Source: DASXKD01 sp963703605 | GTDB lineage: Bacteria; Actinomycetota; Actinomycetes; Streptosporangiales; Streptosporangiaceae | NCBI GenBank assembly: GCA_963703605.1 | Contig: CAVPFC010000042.1 | Span: 110,893-174,892 of the forward strand | Reading direction: 5' to 3' | Length of the DNA: 64,000 nt | In this document: piece after piece, positions 9,382 to 18,557 of the stretch | Layout: the number at the start of each line of letters is the position of its first letter | Position numbering within the stretch: the stretch's first letter is position 1 | The notes under the pieces: model-generated | The model's database searches: none | What the model was told of the DNA's origin: nothing | Seen by the model: the letters and a program-made list of their open reading frames with translations, nothing else | Made by a program: the position numbers and the translations under genes

Positions 9382-11041
9382 ATGACCTCAGCACGTGACC
9401 TGGCCGACCGGGTACACCGGCGCTGGCTTGAACACAATCCGTTCTCCGCCACCATGCTCGGCATTCCCGGGTACGACGATCTGGTCCCGGACGAGAGCGA
9501 GCAAGCCCAGCAGGCCTGGCGTGCCGAGCTCGGGGAGTTTCTCGGCGAGGCCGACGCGATCGCCCGCGGGCAGCTCACCCCGGCCGAGGCCATCACGCTC
9601 GACTGCACGAAGCAGGCGGCCGGCCAGGAACGGGAGATCATCGACCTGGCGCCGGACGAGTACACGGTCACCGCGATGCAGTACACGGGGCCGGCGGCCT
9701 TCCTGGCGGTGGCGGCCCGGACGGTGCTGGTCGACGTGCCCGCGGCCGAGGCCTACCTGACCCGGCTGCGGCGCAGCGGCACCTGGTTCGACCAGATCGG
9801 GCAGCGGCTGCGGGACGGCGCCCGTAAGGGACGGCTGCCGGTCGCCCCGCTGGCCGGGCAGGCCATCGCCTGGGCCGAAGGGGTCCTGGCCGCCCCCGGC
9901 GCAAACCCGGTGCTCGCCCCCCGGCCGCCGGGGGGATGGCCGCGGGCGGCGGCGTGGGAGGAAGAACGCCGGGTGGCCGCCGGCGAGGTGGTACAGCCCG
10001 CGCTCGCCAGGTGGGTGGCCACCGTCTCCGAACTGCTCCCGCGGGCCCGGCCGGCGGAGCGGGCCGGGCTGGCCGGCCTGCCGGGCGGCGAGGAGGCCTA
10101 CGCCCGGGCGGTCCGGATCTACACGACCCTGCCCTTGACGGCGGAAGAACTGCACCGGACGGGCCTGGACCACGTCGCGGCGCTGGAGGCGCGGGCCGTG
10201 GAACTGGGCGCCGGCCTGGGGCTGCACGGGCTGGACGAGGTGTTCGCCGCGCTGCGGGACTCCTCCGCGGGAATCGCCCCGGACGAGGCCATCCAGCGGG
10301 CGACGGCCGCGGTGCGGCGGGCCGAGGCGCGGGCGGCGGAGTTCTTCCCCGAGCCCCTGCCGCCGCCGTGCGAGGTGTCGCCCATGCCGGATGTCGTGGC
10401 CGTGAGCGGCGCGGCGCCGCACTACACCCCGCCCCGCCTCGACGGCGGGCGGCCCGGGACGTACTGGTTCAACACCAAGCGGCCCACCGCGGGTTCCGGC
10501 TGGGACACCGAGGTGGTGTCCTTCCACGAGGCGGTGCCCGGGCATCACCTCCAGCTCTCCCGGCTCCAGCTACTCGACCGGCCTGCCCGCCCTCCAGCGC
10601 CAGCGGAGCCTGCCGGTGTTCGCGGAGGGGTGGGGCCTGTACGCCGAGCAGCTTGCCGAGGAAGCCGGTCTGTACACCGGCGAGCCCGGCCTGCTCGGCT
10701 CGATCAGCACGTCGCTGATGCGGGCCGCCCGGCTGGTGGTGGACACCGGCATCCACGCCTTCGGCTGGAGCCGCGAGCGGGCCCTGGACTTCCTGGTGGC
10801 GCACGTGCCCATGCCGCCCGAGTTCCTCGCGGCCGAGACCGACCGTTACGTGGTGATGCCGGGGCAGGCCCTCGCCTACCTCACCGGCAAGCTGGAGATC
10901 CTCCGGATCCGGGAGGAGGCCCGCAAGCGGCTGGGCCCGGCGTTCTCCCTGCCCGCCTTCCACGGCGCGGTCCTGGACCACGGCTCGCTCCCGATGCCAA
11001 CCCTGGCCCGCAGCATCGAAGCCTGGCTGGCGGCCCAGTAA
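9382..11041 (+). pseudogene. DUF885 putative metallopeptidase, one frameshift
   Basis: About 552 residues when repaired. DUF885 proteins are uncharacterised, probably zinc-dependent peptidases. The signature FHEAVPGHHLQ (near residue 380) supplies a HExxxGHH-like metal site, and FAEGWGLYAEQL follows as in the family. The frame shifts at about 10567, between the HHLQLSRLQL segment and the LPALQRQRSLPVF segment; both halves are family-like and the C-terminal frame runs to TAA at 11039-11041. As written, the zinc-site half would be joined to out-of-frame residues. ATG 9382 has AGAAGG about five bases upstream. A methyltransferase starts 10 bp downstream, so the two are likely cotranscribed. Confidence 0.8.
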
Positions 11042-11051
11042 CCTGCTGGGC

Positions 11052-11774
11052 ATGGCAGAGCCGGACGACACGAACGCGGCTATCTGGCGGTCCGCGGAGA
11101 TCGCCGCGACCTGGACGGCGGAAGCCGGGCGGCGCGAGCGCACGGACGTCGTGCCGCAGCGGTTCATGGCCGCCCTCCTGCCGTTCGGGCAGCAGGACGC
11201 GTTCACGTTCCTGGATCTGGGCGCGGGGGCGGGTGCCGCGTCCCGGGCGGTCCTCGACGTGTACCCGCGCAGCACCGCGATACTCGCTGACTTCTCCGCC
11301 GCCATGCGGGGCGTCGGCGAACAGGAGATGGCGCCGTACACCGGGCGTTACCGGTACGTCGAGTACGACATGTCCGCCAGCGACTGGCCCGCCGCGATTC
11401 CGGCGGCCCTCGACGCGGTGGTGACCTCGCTGTGCGTGCACCACCTGCCCGACGAACGCAAACGCGGGCTGTTCGCCGAGATCTTCGGTCACCTCGCCCC
11501 CGGCCGCTGGTACCTCAACTACGACCCGGTGCGCACCGATGACCCGGTCGTCACCGCCACCTGGCAGCGGGTCAACGACGCCCGCGATCCGGAGGCGGCG
11601 GCCAGGCGGCTGCACGGCTCGCCCGAGGAGCAGGCCCGCTGGGCCAATCACGTGCGGTACATCAGCCCCCTCCCGCAGCAACTGGAGTACCTGCGGTCAG
11701 CGGGATTCCACGGCATCGACGTGTACTGGAAGCAACTGGACTACGTCGTCTACGGCGGCTGCCGCCCAGGCTGA
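11052..11774 (+). CDS. Class I SAM-dependent methyltransferase
   Basis: Protein of 240 residues with a Methyltransf_25-type Rossmann fold. LDLGAGAGAASRAVLD near residue 55 is the glycine-rich SAM loop, ILADFSAAM the acidic end of strand 2, and AVVTSLCVHHLPDERK the post-II region. The substrate cannot be read from the sequence. It starts 10 bp after the DUF885 stop, which suggests translational coupling as the RBS is weak. Its last 25 bp overlap the 3' end of the convergent amidohydrolase gene. Confidence 0.85.
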   Translation: MAEPDDTNAAIWRSAEIAATWTAEAGRRERTDVVPQRFMAALLPFGQQDAFTFLDLGAGAGAASRAVLDVYPRSTAILADFSAAMRGVGEQEMAPYTGRYRYVEYDMSASDWPAAIPAALDAVVTSLCVHHLPDERKRGLFAEIFGHLAPGRWYLNYDPVRTDDPVVTATWQRVNDARDPEAAARRLHGSPEEQARWANHVRYISPLPQQLEYLRSAGFHGIDVYWKQLDYVVYGGCRPG

Positions 11775-13042
11775 GCTGGATCGCGCCGCCGCGTCGCCGC
11801 AATGAGCAACCGCAGGTCAACGGCCTGGTCGGGCGACGCGTACGGGGAACCGGGCGCGCTGACGTCGAACCGGCCGCTGTCGGGCACGTAGTCGTGGCCC
11901 CGGGCTATGACCCGGCGCAGTTCGCGCAGGACCGCGATATCGGCCTGCGGGTCACCGGCCAGGACGATGAGGTCGGCGTCGTATCCGGGAGCGAGGCGGC
12001 CGGTGACGGCGCCGAGACCCAGCGCCGCCGCCGCCTCGGTGGTGGCCATCGCGAGCACTTGTGCCGGCTTGAAGCCGAGCGTCACCAGGTATTCCAGCCC
12101 GCCGACGTACTGATGATGGGGGTTGTTGTCGACGCCCGCGTCGGTGCCCGCGATGATCCGCACCCCCATCTCGTGCAGGGCCTTGACGTGCGCGCCGACC
12201 TCGATACCCGTTAGCTCAGCGACGTATGGCGCGCTCCCGCTGATGGTCGGGCACACGAACATGCCTTGCTCCGCGATCCTGGCGGCCACGGCCTCGGAGA
12301 AGCGCCTCTCGTTGGTCTCGGTCACGAAGGAACAGTGCTCGATCGTGGCGACCCCGGCCTCGACCGCGCGGCGGATGCCCTCGATGCCGTGTGCGTGCGC
12401 GGCGACCGGCTTGTCCACCCGGGCCGCCTCCTCGACGATCACGGCGAGTTGTGCGGTGGTGAACTGGGCGTACCAGGGTGCCGACCCGGCCGTCATGAAT
12501 CCGCCGGTCGACATGACCTTGATCAGGTCGGCGCCGTTCTTGTGGTGGGTGCGGACCAGGCGGCGGAGGTCGTCCTCGCTGTCGGCTTCGCCGCCCATGA
12601 ACCAGCAGTGGCCGCCGGTGACAGTGATCGGCGCCGCCGCCACGACCAGCCGCGGGCCACGTGCCAGGCCCGCGGCGATCGCATCGCGCACGGCCACCGC
12701 CAGATAGCCGCGACCGCCCAGGTCCCGGGCCGTCGTCACGCCGATACCGAGCAGTTGCCGCGCACTGTGCAGCATCAGCATCAGCTGCTGCTCGTCGGTT
12801 TCGGCGCGCATCCGGGCGGCGGGGTTCGGCCCACCGTCGAAGGCCAGGTGGACGTGGCTGTCGATCAGCCCCGGCATGATCGTGGCGGCTGGATAGTCCG
12901 TCCGCGGCAGTGACCGGTAGTCAGCGGGCAGCGCGACGGCCGGGCCGACCCAGTCCACGGTGCGGCCGCCGATCGCGACCGCGCCGTCGATGATGGTCTC
13001 GTCGCCGGTCATGACCCGGGGCGCGGTGAGTATCTCCGGCAC
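11750..13042 (-). CDS. Metal-dependent amidohydrolase (imidazolonepropionase/prolidase-like)
   Basis: 430-residue cytoplasmic hydrolase of the amidohydrolase superfamily. The complete metal site is present: GLIDSHVHL (HxH), DLIKVMSTGG (the bridging lysine), AHAHGIEG, TIEHCS and GTDAGVDN (catalytic Asp). The N- and C-terminal strands form the small beta domain, with GYDADLIVL near the end. Relatives cleave Xaa-Pro dipeptides, acyl amino acids or cyclic amides, so the substrate is open. It is divergent from the PLP enzyme at 13065 with only 22 bp between the starts, so the two promoters must overlap the opposite coding regions or transcripts are leaderless. Its 3' end overlaps the methyltransferase by 25 bp. 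Confidence 0.9.
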   Translation of the reverse strand: MPEILTAPRVMTGDETIIDGAVAIGGRTVDWVGPAVALPADYRSLPRTDYPAATIMPGLIDSHVHLAFDGGPNPAARMRAETDEQQLMLMLHSARQLLGIGVTTARDLGGRGYLAVAVRDAIAAGLARGPRLVVAAAPITVTGGHCWFMGGEADSEDDLRRLVRTHHKNGADLIKVMSTGGFMTAGSAPWYAQFTTAQLAVIVEEAARVDKPVAAHAHGIEGIRRAVEAGVATIEHCSFVTETNERRFSEAVAARIAEQGMFVCPTISGSAPYVAELTGIEVGAHVKALHEMGVRIIAGTDAGVDNNPHHQYVGGLEYLVTLGFKPAQVLAMATTEAAAALGLGAVTGRLAPGYDADLIVLAGDPQADIAVLRELRRVIARGHDYVPDSGRFDVSAPGSPYASPDQAVDLRLLIAATRRRDPAQPGRQPP

Positions 13043-13064
13043 GGCATCACCTCGCTAGGCCCAC

Positions 13065-14264
13065 ATGAGCATGATGCAGGATGACGGAGTGCCAGGAAAT
13101 CTCAGACAGAGCATCGACGCCACCACCGTGGCTACGCTTCGGGCGCGCGGCAGCTTCAAGTGGACCGCCCCCGGCCCCGGCGGGTTCGGCGCGGCCGTGG
13201 CGGAGATGGACTTCGGTGCCGCGCCCCCGATCCTGGACGCCCTCGCCCGGCTGTCCGCCGACGCGCAGTTCGGCTACCTGCCGCCGTATCTGGCCGAGGA
13301 GCTGGGCGCCGCGTGCGCGGGTTTCATGGTGCGCCGCTACGGCTGGGGCCCCGATCCCGCGCTCATCCACCCCGTGCCCGACGTGATCAAGGCGCTGGAG
13401 ATCGCCATCACGCACTTCTCCCGGCCCGGCTCGCCCATCATCCTCCCCACCCCTGCCTACATGCCATTCCTCATCGTGCCGGGCCTGCTCGGCCGCGAGA
13501 TTATCCAGGTGCGGATGCATGGCGAGGCGGGCTTCTTCACCTTCGACTTCGACGCGATCGAGGCGGCGTTCCGGGCCGGCGGGCACCTGCTCATCTTCTG
13601 TAGCCCGTACAACCCGCTCGGGCGCGTCTTCGCCCGGTCTGAAATGGCGCAGCTGACCGACGTGGTCGACCGGCACGGCGGCCGGGTCTTCGCCGACGAG
13701 GTCCACGCTCCGCTCCTCTACCCAGGCGCGCGTCATATCCCCTACGCGTCGACCTCCGGTACCGCCGCCGCGCACACGCTGACCGCCACCTCCGCCTCCA
13801 AAGCGTGGAACCTGCCCGGCCTCAAATGCGCCGAAGTGATCCTCACCAATGAGCCGGACGAGCAGCACTGGCAGGAGATAGGACCGTTTGCCTCACACGG
13901 AGCCAGCAATCCCGGCGTGGTCGCGAACATCGCGGCGTTCCGCGATGGCGAGGCATGGCTGGACGAAGTGCTCGCCTACCTGGACGAGAGCCGCCGGCTG
14001 CTGGCCGGCCTGCTCGCCCGCCACCTGCCGCAGCTGCGCTACCGCCCGCCAGACGGAACGTATCTGGCCTGGTTCGATTGCACCGCGATGGATCTGCCGC
14101 GGTCCCCGGGCGCGATGGTCACTGACCTCGCGCACGTCACGGTCGTGGACGGGCCCGCTTTCGGTGACGGCGGCGCGGGATCGTTCCGGTTCAACTTCGC
14201 CACGCCGCAACCCATCCTTGGCGAAATGGTCGAGCGCATCGCCGCAGCCCTCACGCCCGCGTAG
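13065..14264 (+). CDS. MalY/PatB-type PLP-dependent aminotransferase/cystathionine beta-lyase
   Basis: 399-residue fold-type I PLP enzyme. FAAAVAEMDFGAAPPI-like N-terminus (FGAAVAEMDFG), FCSPYNPLGRVF (the PLP-pyridine Asn region), VFADEVHAPL (Asp pairing with the pyridine N), TSASKAWNLPGLK (the Schiff-base Lys) and FRFNFATP (carboxylate Arg) are all present. The MalY/PatB subgroup performs C-S beta-elimination or aminotransfer on sulfur amino acids; the exact reaction is inference. ATG 13065 is the first start; downstream ATG 13074 is possible. It is divergently arranged with the amidohydrolase, hinting at a shared amino-acid-derivative pathway. Confidence 0.88.
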   Translation: MSMMQDDGVPGNLRQSIDATTVATLRARGSFKWTAPGPGGFGAAVAEMDFGAAPPILDALARLSADAQFGYLPPYLAEELGAACAGFMVRRYGWGPDPALIHPVPDVIKALEIAITHFSRPGSPIILPTPAYMPFLIVPGLLGREIIQVRMHGEAGFFTFDFDAIEAAFRAGGHLLIFCSPYNPLGRVFARSEMAQLTDVVDRHGGRVFADEVHAPLLYPGARHIPYASTSGTAAAHTLTATSASKAWNLPGLKCAEVILTNEPDEQHWQEIGPFASHGASNPGVVANIAAFRDGEAWLDEVLAYLDESRRLLAGLLARHLPQLRYRPPDGTYLAWFDCTAMDLPRSPGAMVTDLAHVTVVDGPAFGDGGAGSFRFNFATPQPILGEMVERIAAALTPA

Positions 14265-14393
14265 GCTCCGCTCCTTCATTAGCGCGTGGATCTGTTCACC
14301 GTATTGGCGAACAGGTTCACGCGATCATCGGAGTACCGCCGGTGGGGCTCGCTGACACGGCCGTGTCCCGATCTGAGCAGGCGCGGCTTCGGC

Positions 14394-14579
14394 TCAGTCG
14401 CGATCAAACATCGGGTTCGGGTCAAGCGCCCAGCCCGAGACCTGTCGCCCGCCATGCGCTTCCCGTTCGTGCTGATGCTCCCAAACAGCGATAGCCGCGC
14501 GCTGGACCAGTTCGTAGTCGCCGTCTGGATAGGTGTGGGAATCTCCGCAATCTCCGCAGGTTTCTGTTCGTTGTGGCAT
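14394..14579 (-). CDS. Small CxxC-containing hypothetical protein
   Basis: 61-residue ORF in a 430-bp gap that otherwise lacks genes. It contains CGDCGDSHTYPDG, which could be half of a zinc ribbon, then an amphipathic helix (YELVQRAAIAVWEHQHERE). Amino acid composition is hydrophilic and balanced, unlike the Arg/Pro-rich shadows in this genome, which supports real coding. No clear RBS and no family recognised. Confidence 0.45.
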   Translation of the reverse strand: MPQRTETCGDCGDSHTYPDGDYELVQRAAIAVWEHQHEREAHGGRQVSGWALDPNPMFDRD

Positions 14580-14694
14580 GAGGTCCAGTATCCGCCTGCG
14601 CTGGCGCGCACCGGCCGTCCCGAGCTTGCGATCTTGGCGAGTTCCGCCAGACTCTCCCGGCCACCGGGGAACGCGTGGCCGGCGCGCCGGTGGG

Positions 14695-15069
14695 TCACTG
14701 GGTCCAGGGCGGGGTGATCCAGGAGCCGTCGGGAAGCACGCCGGCGAAGCCGACGCTGGTGGTGACCCAGGCGGTCGCGGGTTCGGCGGCCGTGTTGTCG
14801 ACGCCGAACACCGAGCCCGCTGGCACCAGTATCACGTCGCCGGCCGCCGCGTCGGCCGGCTGGCCACCGATGGTGGCGCGGATGGTGCCGCTGAGGACGT
14901 AGAGCACCTCCTCCCGCGAGACGTGGTGCGGCACACCCTGGGTGCGCGCGGGGATCTCGATGCGCCAGGCACACAGCTCCCGGCTGCCGGCCGACGGCCT
15001 GGCGTAGGAGGTGAAGCTGGTCTGGTGCAAGTGGTGCACGATGGCCTCGGTGGCGTGGATGACAGGCAT
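14695..15069 (-). CDS. Cupin-domain protein
   Basis: 124-residue single-domain beta-barrel protein. HHVSREEVLYVLSGT is cupin motif 1 (two His and a Glu as metal ligands) and GDVILVPAGSVFGVDN is motif 2, although the usual motif-2 histidine is replaced. The function could be small-molecule binding or dioxygenation. It is divergent from a MarR gene at 15144 with a 74-bp intergenic region carrying phased palindromes, so it is very probably the regulator's target. Confidence 0.85.
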   Translation of the reverse strand: MPVIHATEAIVHHLHQTSFTSYARPSAGSRELCAWRIEIPARTQGVPHHVSREEVLYVLSGTIRATIGGQPADAAAGDVILVPAGSVFGVDNTAAEPATAWVTTSVGFAGVLPDGSWITPPWTQ

Positions 15070-15088
15070 GACATGCTCCCGAATATGC

Positions 15089-15142
15089 GCAAGTAACTTG
15101 CTTATATGTTCAAGCAGCTTGCCTAATCTGTCAAGCTGGGCT
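15089..15142. promoter_or_regulatory. Phased MarR operators (CAAG-N3-CTTG)
   Basis: Two inverted repeats CAAG-TAA-CTTG (15090-15100) and CAAG-CAG-CTTG (15111-15121) are followed by a CAAG half-site at 15132-15135. The CAAG elements start at 15090, 15111 and 15132, exactly 21 bp apart, i.e. two helical turns. They fill the divergent cupin/MarR promoter region, and the third reaches to within 9 bp of the MarR start. Confidence 0.7.
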
Positions 15143-15143
15143 C

Positions 15144-15590
15144 ATGCACCACGATGACGCTCAGTCCCTGGCCTTCGGGCTGCTGGCGGCCACCCGGGCC
15201 CTGGTCGACGGGGTATCGGCCGGCGTCAGGGCGCGCGGATTCGGCGACGTGCGCCCGGCGCACGGCTTCGCCTTCACCCTGCTGGCCGGGGGCGGCGCCA
15301 CCATCACCGAGCTGGCCGCGCATCTCGGCGTGACCCGGCAGGCCGCCGCGCAGCTCGTGGACGAGCTGGAAGCCAAGGGGTACGTCGAGCGGCGGCCGCA
15401 CCCGCACGACGCCCGCGCGCGGCTGATCATGCTTACCGATAAGGGCTGGGCGTGCACCCGCGCGGCCGAGGCAGCCATTACCGACACGATCCGCCCATGG
15501 GCGGACGAGCTGGGCGAACAGCGCCTGCTCGCCCTCCGGGACGACCTGCTCAGCATCGCCCCCCACGGCCCGCTCCGCCCGGTCTGGTAG
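15144..15590 (+). CDS. MarR family transcriptional regulator
   Basis: 148-residue winged-helix regulator. TITELAAHLGVTRQAAAQLVDELEAKGYVERRPHPHDARARLI-type layout is seen: the recognition helix includes TRQAAAQLVDEL, and HPHDARARLIMLTDKG is the wing. N- and C-terminal helices form the dimer interface. It is transcribed divergently from the cupin gene. The CAAG palindromes overlapping its own start region imply autorepression together with control of the cupin gene, relieved by an unknown ligand. Confidence 0.88.
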   Translation: MHHDDAQSLAFGLLAATRALVDGVSAGVRARGFGDVRPAHGFAFTLLAGGGATITELAAHLGVTRQAAAQLVDELEAKGYVERRPHPHDARARLIMLTDKGWACTRAAEAAITDTIRPWADELGEQRLLALRDDLLSIAPHGPLRPVW

Positions 15591-15624
15591 CGCCCGGGCA
15601 CGTCACCGCGAGCCGAGCCGGCCG

Positions 15625-16206
15625 TCATGGGCAGGTTGCCTCCCCGGCCGGCTTGCGTGCGGTGAACGTGAGCACGTCGCCCACGCTGACCGTGACCGGG
15701 CTGAAGCCCAGGGTGCGCAGCCAGACCAGTATCGTCGTGGGCTCGACCGGGTTGTAGACGTCGTCGTGGTGGAAGTCGTGCAGATCGGTGCCCGCCAGGC
15801 TGTCGGAGCCGGCCAGCGTCCCGCCGGGCCGCAGCACGCGCAGCGCCTCGGCGAGGATCTGGTGTTGCGCCGCGGCGGTGCGCACGTGATGCAGCATGGT
15901 GAACGAGCCCACCGAGTCGAACGAGCCCTCGTCATAGGGCATCCGGGCGGCGTCCCCGGTGTCCACGGTCACGTTGCCGTCGCCGTAACGCTGCACCAGG
16001 CGCGCCGCCGCGGACTCGTCGGACTCCAGCACGGTCAGCCGGGCGACGCGCTCGCGCAGCCAGGCGGTCGCAGCGCCGGGCCCGGGGCCGATCTCCAGCA
16101 TGTCCTTGCCGAGATCCACCCCCGCCGTCGCCGCGGGCAGGATCTCTGTTTGCAGGTACTCCGCCCACTCGGGCCCGCCGCACAAGCTCTCGTGATCAGG
16201 GTTCAT
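15625..16206 (-). CDS. Class I SAM-dependent methyltransferase
   Basis: About 193 residues. MLEIGPGPGAATAWLRE is motif I near residue 36, LTVLESDESAA the strand-2 acid, TGDAARMPYDEGSFDSV motif II/III and LRVLRPGG the post-motif typical of UbiE-like enzymes. Substrate is unknown. ATG 16206 is preferred over ATG 16212 only because it gives a more usual N-terminus; the RBS does not decide. It converges on the MarR gene with 34 bp between stops. Confidence 0.87.
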   Translation of the reverse strand: MNPDHESLCGGPEWAEYLQTEILPAATAGVDLGKDMLEIGPGPGAATAWLRERVARLTVLESDESAAARLVQRYGDGNVTVDTGDAARMPYDEGSFDSVGSFTMLHHVRTAAAQHQILAEALRVLRPGGTLAGSDSLAGTDLHDFHHDDVYNPVEPTTILVWLRTLGFSPVTVSVGDVLTFTARKPAGEATCP

Positions 16207-16282
16207 GCGCACGAGGCTACGGGACGCGGGCCGGAGCCGGCGGGCGGCCGGGGGCCGCCTCCGGCCGCCCGCTACGGCACCC

Positions 16283-17197
16283 TCACCGGGTACCGGTACG
16301 CACTGCCCTGAGGCGCGCGTCCGGCAGGTCCCGCCGCACCCCCTGCGGGACCACCCGCCTGGCGGTCGCCACGTAGAGCGGAGAGCCGATGACGACGTGG
16401 ACTTCTCCCTCGTTCCGGACGCCGATCTGAGTTTCCGCGAGCGGAACCGCCAGGAACTCCATCCGCTGCGGCGGGACGCGGCCGGACCACGGGTCGTACG
16501 ACGTGACCGGCGAGCGGTCCACGCATTCAGACCAGTACCTCGGCAGGTCCCCGGTCAGCTCACCGTGCCTGAGCTCCGGGTTGCGCAGGAATCCGCTGCT
16601 CTCGAGCGCGCCGACGAGGTGACGGCGGCCGGCCACGGGCCGCAGGCCAAGTTCGCGCACCTCCCCCAGGGCGTGGTAGCGGGACCCGCCGAGCCCCACG
16701 TACTGACGATTATCGAAATCGTTGCCCTGGAACCATACGCCACGGTCGTCAAGACCTATCCAGCCCCATTCCATCTCCATCTCGCCGTGGAAATAGTCCG
16801 CACCGGGCTGCTCGATAGTGCCCACGCGGTGGTGTTTGGAGATAAAACGCTCGACCACCGCCAGCTTGGCCAGCCGCGTCGCGGCCGGGTTGTCCGCCCC
16901 GCGCAAGGTTTGGCTGGCCAGCTTGGGGTCCACCCTGACCTCGGCGCTGATGCGCTTCCGTGCACCGGAGCCGATCTGCGCGAACAGCATCTCCAGCTTC
17001 GCGTCAGAGACATAGGTGTAGTAACGGAAGGCCGGTGTTTCGTGGGACCGTGAACGGAACACTGTGTACCTCGGGCATCTGTTCGCCAGTACACGTTCGG
17101 CAGGTATTCCTCTTTCTGCCTTGCCTAGTGCGCCCGGCGGAGGGCCCGCCGCACCCGTGTACTCAGAAACCCCGGCACCCCCCAAGGATGCCATCAC
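16283..17197 (-). CDS. DUF7019-like hypothetical protein
   Basis: Up to 304 residues. The conserved part begins with FRYYTYVSDAKLEMLFAQI, then ADYFHGEMEMEWG and VWFQGNDFDN, followed near the C-terminus by VHVVIGSPLYVA. This order resembles, from memory, the actinobacterial SAVMC3_10250/DUF7019 group, proteins of unknown function. The first ~55 residues are low-complexity and may not be translated; a GTG at about 17065, just before FRSRSHETPAFRYY, would be an alternative start. It lies between two methyltransferase genes on opposite strands. Confidence 0.6.
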   Translation of the reverse strand: MMASLGGAGVSEYTGAAGPPPGALGKAERGIPAERVLANRCPRYTVFRSRSHETPAFRYYTYVSDAKLEMLFAQIGSGARKRISAEVRVDPKLASQTLRGADNPAATRLAKLAVVERFISKHHRVGTIEQPGADYFHGEMEMEWGWIGLDDRGVWFQGNDFDNRQYVGLGGSRYHALGEVRELGLRPVAGRRHLVGALESSGFLRNPELRHGELTGDLPRYWSECVDRSPVTSYDPWSGRVPPQRMEFLAVPLAETQIGVRNEGEVHVVIGSPLYVATARRVVPQGVRRDLPDARLRAVRTGTR

Positions 17198-17295
17198 CAG
17201 GACGTGTCCCGTGGATCTTTGCCGTCGCGCGAGCGACCTGGCGCCGCCGAGCGGGGGCGGGCGCGAAGCGCGGGGGCGGGAGTATCCTCAACCCC

Positions 17296-18027
17296 GTGCC
17301 CCCACAGCGGGAGCGGCCGCGCCGGCCGGAGCAGCACGAGTTCACCTCGAACCGGCTCAACCGGCTCGCCGAGGGTCTGGGCGCACGGTCCTACCTCGAG
17401 ATCGGGGTCGAGACCGGCGTGACGTTCGAACTGGTGAAGGTCGCCGAACGGACGGCGGTGGATCTGGCCTTCCAGTTCGACACGGCCGGCTACCCAGGCG
17501 AGACCACGACGTTCGCCCAAATGACCTCGGACGAGTTTTTCGCGGGTCTCCCGGCGGGCAAACAGTTCGACCTCATCTTCGTGGACGGCCTGCACACGTT
17601 CGAGCAGACGTACCGGGATCTGTGCAACTGCCTCCTGCATTCGCACCCGCGCACGGCGATACTCCTGGACGACACGCTCCCCTGCGACGTGTACTCCTCG
17701 CTGCGAAACGAGCAGCAGGCGGTGGCCTACCGGGCGGCGTCCGGGGTGGAGAGCAGCGCCTGGCACGGCGACGCGTACAAGGTCGTCGTCGCCGTGCACG
17801 ACTTCCACCTGGGGCTGGACTACCGCACGATCGTGGGCGCGGGGAACCCGCAGACGCTGGTCTGGCGGTCGAACGCGGGGCGGCGGCAGCCCCTGCTGGA
17901 CTCGCTGGAGGCGATCTCGCGGATGACGTACTTCGATCTGGTCGATCAGATCGACGTACTCCGGCAGTACCCGGAGGAGTTGGCGATCAAGGAGTGCGTC
18001 GCGGCCATCAACGGATCGCCGGCCTGA
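17296..18027 (+). CDS. Class I SAM-dependent methyltransferase (Methyltransf_24-like)
   Basis: 243 residues. SYLEIGVETGVTFELVK is the SAM loop, AVDLAFQFD the strand-2 region, and FDLIFVDGLHTFEQTYRDL is the hallmark of the Methyltransf_24/cephalosporin-hydroxylase-like group, with LLDDTLPCD following. Such enzymes act on sugars or secondary metabolites, but none is indicated here. GTG 17296 was chosen; an upstream in-frame stretch is Arg/Pro-rich and looks untranslated. The 3' end faces the PRC-barrel-like gene with 46 bp between. Confidence 0.8.
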   Translation: MPPQRERPRRPEQHEFTSNRLNRLAEGLGARSYLEIGVETGVTFELVKVAERTAVDLAFQFDTAGYPGETTTFAQMTSDEFFAGLPAGKQFDLIFVDGLHTFEQTYRDLCNCLLHSHPRTAILLDDTLPCDVYSSLRNEQQAVAYRAASGVESSAWHGDAYKVVVAVHDFHLGLDYRTIVGAGNPQTLVWRSNAGRRQPLLDSLEAISRMTYFDLVDQIDVLRQYPEELAIKECVAAINGSPA

Positions 18028-18073
18028 CCCGGCCCCTTGCTCAGTTCCGGCCCGGCCCCTGACGGCAAGCCAG

Positions 18074-18445
18074 TCACGGCCGTGGCTGATCGTCCTCGCG
18101 GATCCAGTGCGGGCGGCGGAACAGACGGCCGAGCCTGTCGTGCAGGCTCTGGCCCGTGTCCGCCAGCGCATCGACCCGGTACACCGGCGCGCCGTCCGGC
18201 GGCGCCAACTGGGCCGCCTGCGCGTCGTCCAGGCTGACGCCGATGTGGGTTGTGGTGATCTCCCGCACGTAGTCGGCGTCGATGAAGCGGAGCCCGGCCT
18301 GGGTGGCGATCACGATCCCGTCGAACACGTCGACCTCAGGCACCTGCAACACGTGCTCCAGGGTGCCGATCCGGTTGCCGCTGCTGCTCAGCACCGGCGT
18401 CCCGGGAACTGCCGCCATATAGGAAATAGCCGAATCGTCGGTCAC
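18074..18445 (-). CDS. PRC-barrel-like small protein
   Basis: 123 residues from GTG 18445, which has ACGGGGT upstream. The layout GTPVLSSSGNRIGTLEHVLQVPEVDVFDGIVIAT...FIDADYVREI matches PRC-barrel or photosynthetic-reaction-centre-H-like domains: a strand with a conserved Gly, G.IGxV-type turn, and a DGIVI strand. Such proteins bind RNA or act as small scaffolds; the role here is unknown. The longer frame upstream is antisense to the aldo/keto reductase and is not coding. Confidence 0.75.
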   Translation of the reverse strand: MTDDSAISYMAAVPGTPVLSSSGNRIGTLEHVLQVPEVDVFDGIVIATQAGLRFIDADYVREITTTHIGVSLDDAQAAQLAPPDGAPVYRVDALADTGQSLHDRLGRLFRRPHWIREDDQPRP

Positions 18446-18557
18446 GCTGATACCCCGTCTCGCCGCGGGGCGGCCCAACCAGCGGGGTCCGCCAAACCTG
18501 TGGAGCGTACCACCCGGTAGGCGGCCTCTCGCTGAATTCGGGGTGGTCGGCGGCCGG

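Noticed and set aside
14291..14314. CTGTTC...GAACAG as an SOS (LexA) box
   Set aside because: Half-sites are in the wrong order and spaced 11 bp rather than the GAAC-N4-GTTC arrangement of actinomycete LexA boxes.
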